A DNA stretch of 22,500 nucleotides from Prorocentrum cordatum (lineage: Eukaryota; Sar; Dinophyceae; Prorocentrales; Prorocentraceae), in assembly GCA_963575745.1 (NCBI GenBank), contig CAUYUJ010001310.1, positions 27,501 to 50,000 on the forward strand, read 5' to 3'. This document shows, piece after piece, positions 8,099 through 17,265 of the stretch (positions within the stretch are counted from its first letter, which is position 1; each line of letters starts with the position of its first letter). Under the pieces are notes generated by a model that saw only the letters and a program-made list of their open reading frames with translations, made no database searches and was not told the DNA's origin. Both the position numbers and the translations under genes were made by a program.

Positions 8099-8190
8099 CG
8101 GCAAAAAATGTGCGAGCAGGGCAGGAGCCCGAAGTCGCCCGGCTGGCAAAGGTCAGTGCAAATGCGGCAGATGAACTCGGCGTGCAGGTC
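8099..8190 (-). CDS. RING-finger gene candidate, exon 1b (zinc ligands 1-5)
   Basis: A 92-nt minus-strand exon candidate. It encodes DLHAEFICRICTDL and then a stretch ending LPCSHIFC, giving C-x2-C-x13-C-x-H-x2-C, the first five ligands of a C3HC4 RING finger. Such domains recruit E2 enzymes for ubiquitin transfer. The 5' boundary is a textbook acceptor: a (CCT)n pyrimidine tract followed by CCCTGCCCGGCAG (AG at 8191-8192). The 3' boundary is TGCCG followed by GT (8097-8098). This leaves a codon open that the exon at 2999-3044 completes, with the next Cys in exactly the right place. Ignoring that donor, the frame reads on without the remaining ligands. The intron would be 5,054 bp. Confidence 0.55.
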
Positions 8191-8202
8191 CTGCCGGGCA
8201 GG

Positions 8203-8315
8203 GAGGAAGAGGAGGAGGAGGGGGAGGAGGAGGAGGAGGAGGAGGAGGAGGAGGAGGAGGAGAGGAGGAGGAGGAGGAGGAGGAGGAGGAGGAGGGAGGA
8301 GGAGGGGGAGGAGGG
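8203..8315 (+). repeat. GGA microsatellite acting as a pyrimidine tract on minus
   Basis: GGA triplets on plus, hence CCT on minus, ending a few bases before the acceptor-like CCCGGCAG of the RING exon. If the gene model is right, this microsatellite is the intron's polypyrimidine tract. Confidence 0.9.
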
Positions 8316-8342
8316 GATTTTTGGATTGCGCGCGCGTTGAAC

Positions 8343-8405
8343 CTGGCGGCTGTCGCGTAAAGGTGGCGCTGCAGCTAGCAGAGGCAGTTGGCACAGACAT
8401 CTCAT
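8343..8405 (-). CDS. possible first coding exon of the RING gene candidate
   Basis: ATG at 8405-8403 (minus), with an in-frame TAG twelve bases upstream, opens a 21-codon segment beginning MRCLCQLPLLAAAPP. It ends CGCCAG followed by GT (8341-8342), a donor-like site in phase 0. Joining to the exon at 8190 across a 152-bp intron keeps frame. The segment is short and has no domain. It is offered only because start, stop, phase and splice sites agree. Confidence 0.25.
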
Positions 8406-8412
8406 GCGTCTG

Positions 8413-9668
8413 CACTAAGAGGCGAGTCTCGAATACTCTGCACGGGCACCGAAGGTAAAGTACAGCTCAGTAAACAGTTCGGGCGTAAACGCCGACTTGC
8501 AAGTCCCAGCCCCCCCCCCCCCCCCCCCCGAAAAATCCCACCGACCTCCACTAGTCATTAAACGCCAGCTTGGCTGACTTTCAAACGTGATCAGCATGAG
8601 AGAGCGTAGAGAGCAACAGAGGCGGCGGTCCTGCCAAGGTGTTCCGGCTTTCCCTGTCCGCCAGGGCTCGAGTCTCTCTTAACACAGCGTTGGGGAGGGA
8701 GGGCAAGATAGGGAGCATCTGACTCGCTGCAGTCTTCACCCTGGACGGTATCATGCTGAGCTGCACTGCCCACCCGATCCGTCCGACTGGGCCTCGTCTG
8801 CTCTTCGGTCATGCCGAGATCTCTCGACGGATTCTAGTGGCAGCTGCCAACTGTCTGAGCTGAGCAAGAACGGCGCTCTCAATCCCTCCCGACAACTCCA
8901 ACCTGCAACCCCGACTCCCATCCTTATCTGCAAGGCAAATGCAAGGAAGGCTGGCGGCAGGCGGGGGCTGCGGCGCGCAGCCGCACGAGCACCAGGCTGG
9001 CGGCCGCGCGGACCGACGGACGCTCGGGGGTCTGGTGCCACACGCAACGGGTGTGTGGTTAGCGACGGACTACGCTCACCCGGCCCCCTGCCGCTGCCCC
9101 CGACGGGCCGAGGCGTGGAAACGTGCCAACGCGTCGGTAGCTGAAACACAGGGGGTCGCACCTCTGTCGAAGGTGCTGGCGGCGAGAGAGCAGGCGGGCG
9201 GCGCGGCATGCAGGCGGCGGGCGGAAAACAAGCAAGAGAGGCAGGCACATGTCTCTCTGATCCAAGCACCTCTGCCCAACCTGCCTGTCCAGATCCTCCC
9301 CCGACTGCTCATCGCGATCTCAGCGACCGCTGGTAGCTCTCGAAGTGGGCAGCTGCATTCATCGACTCAACCTCGGCGAGAGCCGCTGTGGGGAGGGGGC
9401 TTCGCGAGTTCCTTTCGGAGCGCCCACTATGGCCCCCTCCCCTCACGGATCGACCCTCGGTTCGGCCGACATGGCTGAACTCGAGCTGGCGACAGCTGCG
9501 CGAGACGGCTGCTGTCAGTTACATCTGATACACTCTGTCTGAAAACTCTGCTTCTTGAGTGGCCAGGGCTGACAAAGATGTCTGACCGAACTTACTGCTG
9601 ACGTGGCTAGCTGTAACCTCCTCCAACCACCGAAACCTCCTGCAACCTCCTCCGACTCCTCCACTGAT
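8413..9668. other. no recognised gene; poly-C run
   Basis: It contains a 20-base C homopolymer at 8510-8529, and otherwise short frames with no recognised domain on either strand. The right part (9500-9668) is the presumed 3' flank or 3' UTR of the minus-strand non-LTR element. It shows several AACCTCCT words near 9615-9655. A 17-bp match (TGGCCAGGGCTGACA core) at about 9560 also occurs inside the element near 16321. Confidence 0.4.
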
Positions 9669-10307
9669 CTAGTCTTGCACTTGATCGAACAGCCCTTCTC
9701 CAAAGTTAGGCCGGAACGTCCAAGGTGCAACTCTCTGGGCATGTTTGAGCTTCCTGCGCATTCTTGCCTGCGCACGGTAACCTGCGATCCGGGCCCGAAG
9801 CTCGGCACTTAGTCCGACTGGCTGAGGCGGGGGGGGAGGGGCAACAGAGCTGGGGGGAGGATCGCGCGGCGGCTCCTCGTCTTCACGCTGGGGCACTCTG
9901 GTGCCCCCTAAGAAAGCAAACGCTTCAACCTATTTCTTGTTCTTCGTCGGCCTCCTGTGGCCCAGGAGCCCGAGGAACGGAAACTGGATCAAACACCATT
10001 CCTGTCCCAGGCTCGGGCACGGGCGAACCTGGCCTGGGCTCGGGCGGAAAAATCTGCCACGCCCTGGGTCTGCACGGGTCCGACCAGAACGTGATGCAAC
10101 AAAATCGGGCGCCCAAGACTCGTCGGTCCCGAGGTATGGGGTCCACTCTACAAAGAGAGCCCTCAGTGACCCACGAAGCTCCTCCTCTTCCTCCCCCATG
10201 TCCTCTGGCCACACGTCATCGTCACACGACGTGCGCGTCTGGTTGACTGCATCCGTGATACCGTCGGCCAGTACTTGACATAGTCTTTTTTCTTGGCAGT
10301 CCGCCAC
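9669..10307 (-). pseudogene. non-LTR element, C-terminal tail
   Basis: This frame picks up the end of the methyltransferase-like module (LCQVLADGITDAVNQ follows directly on TAKKKDY in the other frame). It continues through an acidic stretch (MGEEEEELRG) and FVEWTPYLGTDESW to a TAG at 9930-9932. The same frame stays open beyond that TAG to another TAG at 9669-9671, adding a Pro-rich linker and a basic helix-like segment (LSAELRARIAGYRAQARMRR). Because frame is kept and the downstream peptide is not random-looking, the first TAG is probably a nonsense mutation inside the original ORF. The frame change near 10285 lies by an A6 run (minus strand). Confidence 0.55.
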
Positions 10308-11157
10308 TCACCCCGAGCCCTGTCGAACCCCATGAGTACCTCGTGAGCCCCACGTCCGCGTGAACAACGTCCTCGTCCAAGCGTCTCTAGCAGTCGTTCG
10401 TGCAGTGTGCACACGCGCAGTGCTAGTATACGTGTGGGGGCCCTGGCAACCTGTCCGTGTTCGCATTGATCAAAGTCGGTGACTGATGCTGCGGGTGACG
10501 CCATGATCGCTCTAAGTGGCGGACAAAAGAACGAGCTAACTGCTTCCTGTCTCCACCCTGCTGGCATGGGATGTTCCAACCAGCAGCCCGCCCCGACAGT
10601 CATATGCACTGCGAACAGCTCAATCGTGGCGCCTAACAACTCGCCGCCGACACGTAGCTGCTCCATCTGACGCGGTGTGACTGCCAAGAGTCCCCAGAAA
10701 TCGTCGCGAGTTCGCTGCGGCGGGGGGGGGGCGCATCTGGGGCCCAACGAATGGCGGCCCAGGTCTCGCACGGGGGTCCCCCTCCAGATAATACCACTCG
10801 TCCTGCTCGGAAATGTTCCTTCCAAACCACGAGGGATGCTCGACGCATCACGTTACCTAGGACTGGGTCGATGGCGATGTCGATCGATAAAACCGTGATT
10901 GGAAAGTCGGTATTGTACTGGGCCCATTCCAGACTGGCCTGAATGTTTCCTGGCCGTCGTCGCCCACAATACAGGTTGAGAACGTAGTATTCTGCCCGTC
11001 GGATCGCTCGTGGCAAACTCTGCGCGGCCATGCCCTCATACTGCTCGGTCAAACAAATTATGGTAGGGTACCGTTCGGACTGGGCAGGCGGGCATGGCTC
11101 TGGGGCCACCTCCTCGCCATGACTATCGGTAGTAGGGGGGGAGAAGGAACGCGGCAC
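10163..11157 (-). pseudogene. non-LTR element, cytosine-methyltransferase-like module
   Basis: Two frames make one module, switching at a ten-base G run (10722-10731). The first (10633-11157) has VLNLYCGRRRPGN, resembling the SAM-binding motif I loop of C5-cytosine methyltransferases, then VLSIDIAID, then VVLSGGGPPCETWAAIRW. The PPC in the last corresponds to motif IV with the catalytic Cys (codon 10768-10770). The second frame (10163-10825) contains GCWLEHPMP, possibly the motif VI (ENV) equivalent, then FDQCEHGQVARAPTRIL and GAHEVLMGFD. The order I-II-IV-VI fits a methyltransferase fold, but no canonical target-recognition domain is seen. Activity is unproven and the enzyme assignment is inference. 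Confidence 0.5.
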
Positions 11158-11677
11158 AAGCGGCTGGCGTCAGGTACGGATCGGTTTCCCACAAGACGTG
11201 TCTGGCATACTCCTGTGGTACTAGCTTACCTATGTCGGTAGCCAATTGCGTGAGTGGGCCAACGCACGACGTGTCGGCACAATCGCATGACGTCGTGGTA
11301 TACAGACGTGATTTGTGTGTGTCCGGTGTGCTGAACACGATGTGTAGCGCTGTGTAGATGGTATGCAGGGCTGTCCATGCAGGGTTTGCCAGCGAGCATC
11401 TAGGGGAATCCAACGAGAGATGGTCCACTAAGTGCGGTCGGGCATTAAACTTCAGCAAGCATATCGTACACGCACCGTCGTGCCCTGCGCTGCCTTTCGC
11501 CAGTGTCGACAGTTGTCGATGCACGCGTGCTACATGCGTGCGCAGCGCCCGATGTCTCGCAAACTCTTGCCCGCACCATGGGCACTCCATGGCGGTCATG
11601 TCTGCTGGCGGCGGCGGCGGCACAAGGAGTCCTCTGTCATCAGTGTACACACGAGCGGGCACACCTGCCGCATGCAC
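11123..11677 (-). pseudogene. non-LTR element, tandem zinc knuckles (C2H2 + C2HC)
   Basis: Counting from the open frame's start at 11677, residues C32, C35, H48 and H53 form a classical C2H2 finger (CPWCGQEF...THVARVH). C70, C73, H86 and C94 form a C2HC finger (CTICLLKF...DHL...C). C-terminal zinc knuckles after the RT are common in LINEs and bind template RNA or target DNA. Downstream the frame still encodes plausible sequence (LATDIGKLVPQEYARHVLWE) until a C7 run (minus strand) near 11132-11138, where the methyltransferase-like frame takes over. The 5' boundary is a T8 run (minus) near 11686. Confidence 0.7.
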
Positions 11678-12030
11678 CTCTGCAAAAAAAACGTTCCTCC
11701 AAGTTGCGTGCTAGCGTGATCCTGGACTGGTACTGCGCATGCGCATGCACTCCGATACGTATGATACGCTTCCAGGCGGGAAGACTGCGCGCCGTATGAG
11801 GCATTCCCAAACATGTAGTTCAGTTCCCGGGGGGGGGGGGGCAGGTCCTGGCACTGTTTGACCGCTGTCCTCAGCCAGCTTAGATCCTGCAACCATTGCC
11901 CTAGTGTAGTGCGCTGTCGTGCTTGTGCGTCTGGTGCTGCTAACCATTCGGCCGTCACATCTGCAAACGCCAGCTCGGGTCCGGCATGGCATAGTGAGCC
12001 CAACAGACGAAGCCGCGAGGCACGTAGTAG
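11596..12030 (-). pseudogene. non-LTR element, RT thumb/connection segment
   Basis: After a frame change near 12010-12030 the RT product continues as LRLLGSLCHAGPELAFADV, TLGQWLQDLSWLRTAVKQC and NYMFGNASYG. The hydrophobic and Trp-rich spacing is typical of the region after the RT palm in LINE proteins. It crosses a 13-base G run (11829-11841 on plus) without evident loss of frame. It ends at the T8 run (minus) preceding the zinc knuckles. Assignment rests on position and general character rather than a diagnostic motif. Confidence 0.5.
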
Positions 12031-13960
12031 GATGGTCGGGCAGGTCGCCGTAAGCGCGCAAGTACCAGATCGTCGGAGACCTGGGAGGTATTCTCCTGGA
12101 AACGTACGCGCGCTGCAGCACGGTATACTTTCATGGTCTCGATGTGGGCTAGCTTGGCTTCTGATGGTTTGACCGTTGGCCATGCACCGCCGTTATATTG
12201 TCTACCAGACATCACGAGGCTGTCGGCCAGAATAAGCCTGCGTCGTAGAACCTGTAGCGACGACACTGTGGGAGAGGCACGGTACCTAATCTCAGGCGCC
12301 ATCGCAGCACATGCGTCGAACACCGAGCCAGGGCGAATGCAATTGTGTACTATGGGCGCGCACAGAGGCCCTAGAATGTCCGCTTCGCCACGCATGTACC
12401 CACCATGCTCGTGCCATGCTGCATGCCGCGCGCGCTTCGCCCCATGTCCGCGCCACGTGATCAAGGCCGCCGTCGCGGAGGGCCCGACGTTGAGTCGGCG
12501 TCCCCGCCGTGCAAAGGCGTCCGACACAAGCACAAGTGCACGACTGAGAGCTTCATGTATCTGTGCCGCTGGCATGATGAGTATTACTGCCCCGTCGTCG
12601 GCGTATGATAGGTCGACCAGTGGGTGCTCTGCTGGCGGCGGTTCCGCGTCGGGGTTGGCCACCTGGGGCCCGAATGACTTGAGTTGTTCGGGCTTGGGGG
12701 GCTGATGCGGGGCCCCGTCGGAAAGCAACTTCGCACGAACCTCCTGCATACAGTCGGCCATTTGACTTTCGAAATGGACATCTGCTATGGGGTTGCCCTG
12801 GAAAGAATGACCTCTGAGGCAACGATGCTTGTCCTGAGCCCTCGCAGACAATCCAGGGAGCCTGATGACACTGTTCCACCTGAGCGACCGGGTGGGGGTC
12901 GAGCTGCGAGCGTGAAAGGGCGTCGGAGCGTTGGCGCAGCCTTTCGGCGAGTTGGCGCATGGCGGCCGGGGGCAAACCTACGGCCCTCACGAGCGTAGCA
13001 ATAATCAGATCGTCGAGGTCGGTTTCGCGGTGGGCACGCACCACTAGCTCCCGAAAGGCCCAATAAAAGGCCTGTACGACGCCCATGGAAAGTGCCCCGA
13101 ATGACAGCTGTCTAAGCCTGGCCAGGGATTGGGAGACCCGAAGCACCAGGGATGCATGAGTCGTTCCTCGACCTGGCAGCCCGCCGAACTGTGTCTCGCC
13201 AGCCTCTGAGGCCAGGAAAGGTAGTAGTTGGCTCATGAGACAACGTCGGGAAGCCTTCCCTATCTGTGAAGAGACCAAAATAGACCTGGAGCTTCCACAC
13301 TGCGCGGGGTCGGCCTGTCCGGACTTGATGAGGCCCCGATAAAAACCCCCTTTTCCACTGCGCGGGCTCCACCAACGTAAGTACACATTTGAGCTGCAGA
13401 GGGTAGTAGAATTCTGCTACAGATGTGGCGTGAGCCTTCACAAGGACCCCTGGAATCCCATCACAGCCTGGGGCAGACCTGCGCGCCTGTCGGCAAGACC
13501 ACTGGAAATTCGCAAGTGATGGGACGGACGCAAGAGCCACGGGGTCGGTCGACATACGTGCATACGGCGCACGCCCGAAGTAACCTGCGAACGTTGGTAC
13601 ACCACTTACTGGCAGTGTAACTGCCAGCTCCAGTTCTGCAGAATGCTGCTGCCATCTGCGTGCTACCTGCTGCTCTGACACGACTGCCTGTCCTGATAGA
13701 TCCTGCAGGGCGGGGAGGACTCGCTCGAATCGGCGTCGCTTCGATCCAGCACCGACTCGTCGCAAGGCGGCGTAGGCTTCGGCAAACTGTCTTCGGTCCC
13801 AAGCTGTTCGCACTCCGTGTGCGATGCTGGCGCAATGCCAGGCAGAGTCTTGCCCCGTGGAGTGCTGGATCACATGCGTAGCGGCCCGAAGTAAAAAGCA
13901 GCTTGCAGCCCAGAAAAAAAAGGGGGGAAACAAAAAAAAAGCATGATAGAACCTGATCAT
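11955..13960 (-). pseudogene. non-LTR element, reverse transcriptase domain
   Basis: Three frames carry successive RT blocks. The first, 13112-13960, has RRSAPGCDGIPGVLVKA, the conserved LINE block before the fingers. The second, 12553-13386, has RSILVSSQIGKASRR, ETQFGGLPGRGTTHA, and then MGVVQAFY at motif A. The third, 11955-12851, has SFQGNPIADVHFE at motif B and LVDLSYADDGAVILIM, the YADD of motif C (codons 12594-12605). Motif A normally reads Asp-x4-Ala-Phe; here the position is Gly (codon GGC, 13081-13083), one base from Asp. With two frame changes (near 13345 and 12845) and the lost Asp, this copy cannot make active RT. The enzyme would copy element RNA at the nicked target. Confidence 0.8.
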
Positions 13961-14119
13961 CCCAACCGAAAGCTAAAACCTCGGGAAACCACTGCCAGTT
14001 CGTGCAATGGCGGTAGCCGTCCGAGATATCGTAGCCAAATGACGTGGTCTTTCGTAAACGGTGGCAAGGAGATCTTGCCTTGAGGCGACTTTAGGGGCAC
14101 TGTAAAAGCCTGAGCGGCA
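13957..14119 (-). other. linker between endonuclease and RT
   Basis: The endonuclease frame ends in a stop at 14120-14122 and the RT frame resumes near 13960. A different frame (13957-14196) is open across the gap (FTKDHVIWLRYLGRLPPL), so the linker was probably coding. A purine-rich tract with an A7-8 run, a G6 run and an A9 run lies at about 13912-13940 and is a likely slippage site. Confidence 0.4.
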
Positions 14120-15655
14120 TCACACGCACACACAGTCGGCTGCGTGGGCCATCCTTCTGCAGCACTGTAACAGGGGGTGGCGCGACGGCCCGTCACGGGC
14201 CGAGAAACGCCATCTCAGAGTACGAAAGCAAAACCATGCTCCCTCCGAGACCCCCTCTGACGCCCACGCCACGAATACGCTTGTAAGCAACAGACTAGGC
14301 AACGTAGCCCGTAGCCCTCGTAGGGCGGATCGACCACGTGCGCGTTGATCCATGAGCTCCAGAGATCCCTGGGAGATCCAGCTGCTCCGTGGCTGACGTC
14401 CACTGTCTGTCCTCTTAGGCGGGAAGGCTAGCTCAGCCGCCCTCAGGATGTGCGCGTTCAGCTGATCTGCATGATCGTCGGGACACGCGGAGAAAGAGGG
14501 CCGGGGAAACGTCCGTAGGGCCTCCGCGAAGGCCTGTTGACATACGGGGTCTGCGTACTTGGCTTCGTGGTGTCTTGACTTGACCCACGTGATGGCGGGT
14601 TCATACTGGTCTGCATGGCACACATACATGTCAGCTGAAACCACAAAATGGTCGTCACATCGCAGCGACAAATCGAAATCGACGTCGACTCCTTGTCGGA
14701 TGACGCTGTTAATTTCGCCAGTAGGTATGGTAATGTAGTCAATCCTATGCCGCGGGTCCCGCCCCCGTGACCCCAGTGGTAGCCACGCCCCATGCATCCC
14801 AGAAAACGATGGTCGAAACATGTAGGTCGCACACTGGCCCGATGTACGCAAGAACTGATGGAAGCACTTTCCATTGGCGTTCTCAACCTCTGGCGCCACG
14901 TCACCGACGTGTACTGACACCTGAGCCCCCAGGGTTGCGTTTGCGTGCAGAAGGCAGTACAGCGGGGCTGGCTGGGCCCCATTACTGACACGTGCTGCAG
15001 CTTGCCCCCACCAACCTTGCATCTCTGCAAGCGGGCGTCGAGAGTGAGGGGCATGTCCTACCAGCACGTGAATGCACATGCGCGGCGCGCGGATAGCCAC
15101 CAACAGATGTCTAGGCGAATAGCTGATCACACGTACATGCCGTCGTGCAAACTTGTGACCATGCGCATACTCGTGCTGTGTGTTGATCCATAGTGCTACT
15201 CCACCTGTGCCCTTTGATGCTGACGCTGCCGCGATAACTACGCAGTCTCCTGCTGGCGTCCAACCGTTCCGACACAATCGAGTCTCCAGCGCACCAACCA
15301 AATGGAAGTTGCGAGACGAGAACTGATGAGCGAGAGCGAGCATGCGGCCAGGCAAATTGAGGCCGGCGGCATCTTGGTAACGACAACGAATCCTGGCGCC
15401 GTGCTTTCGCGCCGCCTTCCTGCGGGGCCGGAGCGCGAGCACATTTGCCACAGCAATACTGACCCGAGGTGGCGAACCTGACGGCTGAAAGTCTCGCGGC
15501 ACACACGAGCTTTCCGAGCTGCGACCAGCGGGCGGCATGAAAGCTTTACGCAAGTCTAAGTTGGGTGGGTAAAGAGGCGGCATTTCACATGCACCAACAT
15601 TCTGGTATACCCCATGACCGTCGCTGGCGCTGGCAGACAACCATAACCAAGGCAC
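14120..15655 (-). pseudogene. non-LTR element, APE-type endonuclease domain
   Basis: The longest intact frame of the element (511 codons). Residues counted from 15655: VANVL with Asn71, ALETR with Glu124, GHAPHS with His201, LLHANATLG at 235-243, RIDYI with Asp306, and DDHFVV with Asp335-His336. These are the motifs of the exonuclease-endonuclease-phosphatase fold that nicks target DNA in LINEs. The LLHANATLG block normally carries Asp two residues before Asn (Asp-x-Asn); here it is His237 (codon CAC, 14945-14947), one base from Asp, so catalysis is probably lost. The first 60 residues (CEMPPLYPPNLDLRKAF) link it to the RNase H upstream. The end of the frame is linker sequence. Confidence 0.85.
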
Positions 15656-15669
15656 ATGCGAGGCAGCAT

Positions 15670-16265
15670 CTAGTAATACTGACCACGATTGAAAACGTCT
15701 GCCACTGTCGGCGCAATCCCCATAGATGCAAGTCGTGCTATGGCATCTGCAAGCTCGTTAAGTGGATGGGCGTTGCGTCCCAGGGCGCGTCTCCAACAAG
15801 GCGGGCATTCTGCCGCAACAGCTTCAAAGTACCGTCGAAAATGCGAGGAAACTCTCCACAATATCCGTGCCGCGCGCCGCCTGCGGCCGCAGCAACGACG
15901 AGGATGTTGTCGGTGAAAACCTCGATCGGGAGATCACGAAACCTTTGTTCAGCTTGCAATAACCATAGCACAAACCAAAGAGCTGCTTGAAAATCAGCTG
16001 CACCCGACGGGCTCTTCACGGAGTCGGAGAGAGACGGGTCGGTTCCAAATAGATACCCCTCACATATGTATCGCCCCGATGTCGAAACTGAAAATATACA
16101 CCAAGCCCAAGACGGCGGCCCACCCAGCAGTCGTTGTTTGGACCCTCCGGATCCGTCAGTGTAAATTTCCAACCTGGACACCTGATCGTCTGACCGGGGG
16201 CATGAAGCTCCGTGGGTTTCGAAAAATTGGCGTGTACTACTGTGTAGTATGGTTGAAATAAACAA
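15670..16265 (-). pseudogene. non-LTR element, RNase H domain located before the endonuclease
   Basis: Frame 15738-16265 has LEIYTDGSGG (first catalytic Asp, residue 37), GAADFQAALWFVLWLL (Asp91 where Glu is usual), and IEVFTDNILVV (third catalytic Asp, residue 119). A second frame, 15670-15861, supplies the C-terminal part: GRNAHPLNELADAIARLAS, with the His and final Asp of the RNase H active site (N-E-x-A-D). A frame change lies around 15800-15860. The domain would remove RNA from the RNA-DNA hybrid. In LINEs of the I group RNase H follows the RT; here it lies upstream of the endonuclease. Confidence 0.75.
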
Positions 16266-16519
16266 TACTCGGGATCATGAGATGAGCCTAGGAAGACGGG
16301 GGTGAGAGGTGCAGCGCTAACTGGCCAGGGCTGACAGAGTTGCCTGATCAGCTCGCTGATGTCGGGTATTGGGCACAGCGGCTGAGACAGCTCTGACTCC
16401 ATATGTCGCTGCTGCGCGGGCGTCGCGGCATGCGCGTCGCCTGTCTCGGGCAGACAGTGAGATGGCAGGCTAGGCCCACGCATCTCACTCCCCGTGGCCT
16501 GCCCGGCAGGCCGCATCAC
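16016..16519 (-). other. non-LTR element, region between linker and RNase H
   Basis: Retroelement coding DNA in which the correct frame is unclear. One frame reads DISELIRQLCQPWPVSAAPL and later CLFQPYYTVVHANF; the RNase H frame overlaps its lower half. It contains no domain I recognise. The peptide CQPWP also occurs in the 3' flank of the element (about 9555-9575, minus). Confidence 0.35.
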
Positions 16520-17265
16520 CCCAGCGTCGACGCATCGGAGTTGCCGTCGCTGCCGACGACCACGAACTCGCCGTCCGCGCCGCGGCGCGGGCTGTGGCTG
16601 CGGCTCTGTCGGCGGGCCGCAGCGTCGGCCGCCTCCGCCCCCCCTGCTTCGGCTGCGATCTCTTCTCGTCCTGCAGGCGCAGGAGGGACCGCTCCTCGCC
16701 CTCGGCGACTTGCGGTGTCTTCCCTCGCAATGGCATCACGCAAGCCCCGCTGCCCCGTGGGCCCGCGGGCTCGGTCGGCCTCACGCCTGGCCTGTCGAGC
16801 CGCTGCCGCGCGGGCCCTGAGCTCCTCAGGCGTCGGGTGCGTCGGCCTGCCTCCTCCTGCCGCCAGCGCCCCCGCCTGTCCGTCGCCGGCCGCCTCGGGC
16901 GCCGCGGCGGCGGCGGCCGCGTCGACAGGCGGCGCGGCGGCGTCGCCTGCTCTCGCACGCGGCGGCGCCACGGCATCGCCAGGCATGGCCGCCGCTGGGC
17001 CCGCGGGCACCTGCTCAGGGGCCGCTGGCTTCACGGGCGCCGCGGCAGCTCCAGGCGCCTGCGCAGCACCTCCCGCGGGCCCGAGCCGCTGCGGCTGGCC
17101 CGCGAATGCAGCCAGCCCAGGCCGGGCAGGGGCCGCCGATGTCTCTGCGCGCGCCGCGGTCATCTGGCCCTGCATCGCCGTCAGCAGCTGCGCGAGGCCG
17201 ACCAGCTGTCGCGCGAGCTGCGCCTGCCCAGCCTGCAGCTCCGCGATGGCCGCAACGGGCGGGGA
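16516..17265 (-). pseudogene. non-LTR element, helical and Ala/Pro-rich linker
   Basis: It begins in the frame reading AIAELQAGQAQLARQLVGLAQ (about 17255-17190), a Gln/Leu-rich helix-like segment that continues the coiled coil after a frame change near 17265. It then becomes a long Ala/Pro/Gly-rich stretch with a basic section (RARAAAARQARREADRARG) and a Ser/Arg patch (RRQSRSHSPRR). It ends at a stop at 16516. Low-complexity basic linkers of this kind often bind RNA; no enzymatic domain is present. Confidence 0.55.

Noticed and set aside
8086-8190. Exon ending at GGGTGG/GTCCGT and joining directly to the exon at 2768
   Set aside because: It keeps phase but puts Arg in place of zinc ligand 6. 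The alternative donor at 8097-8098 plus the small exon 2999-3044 restores all eight RING ligands.
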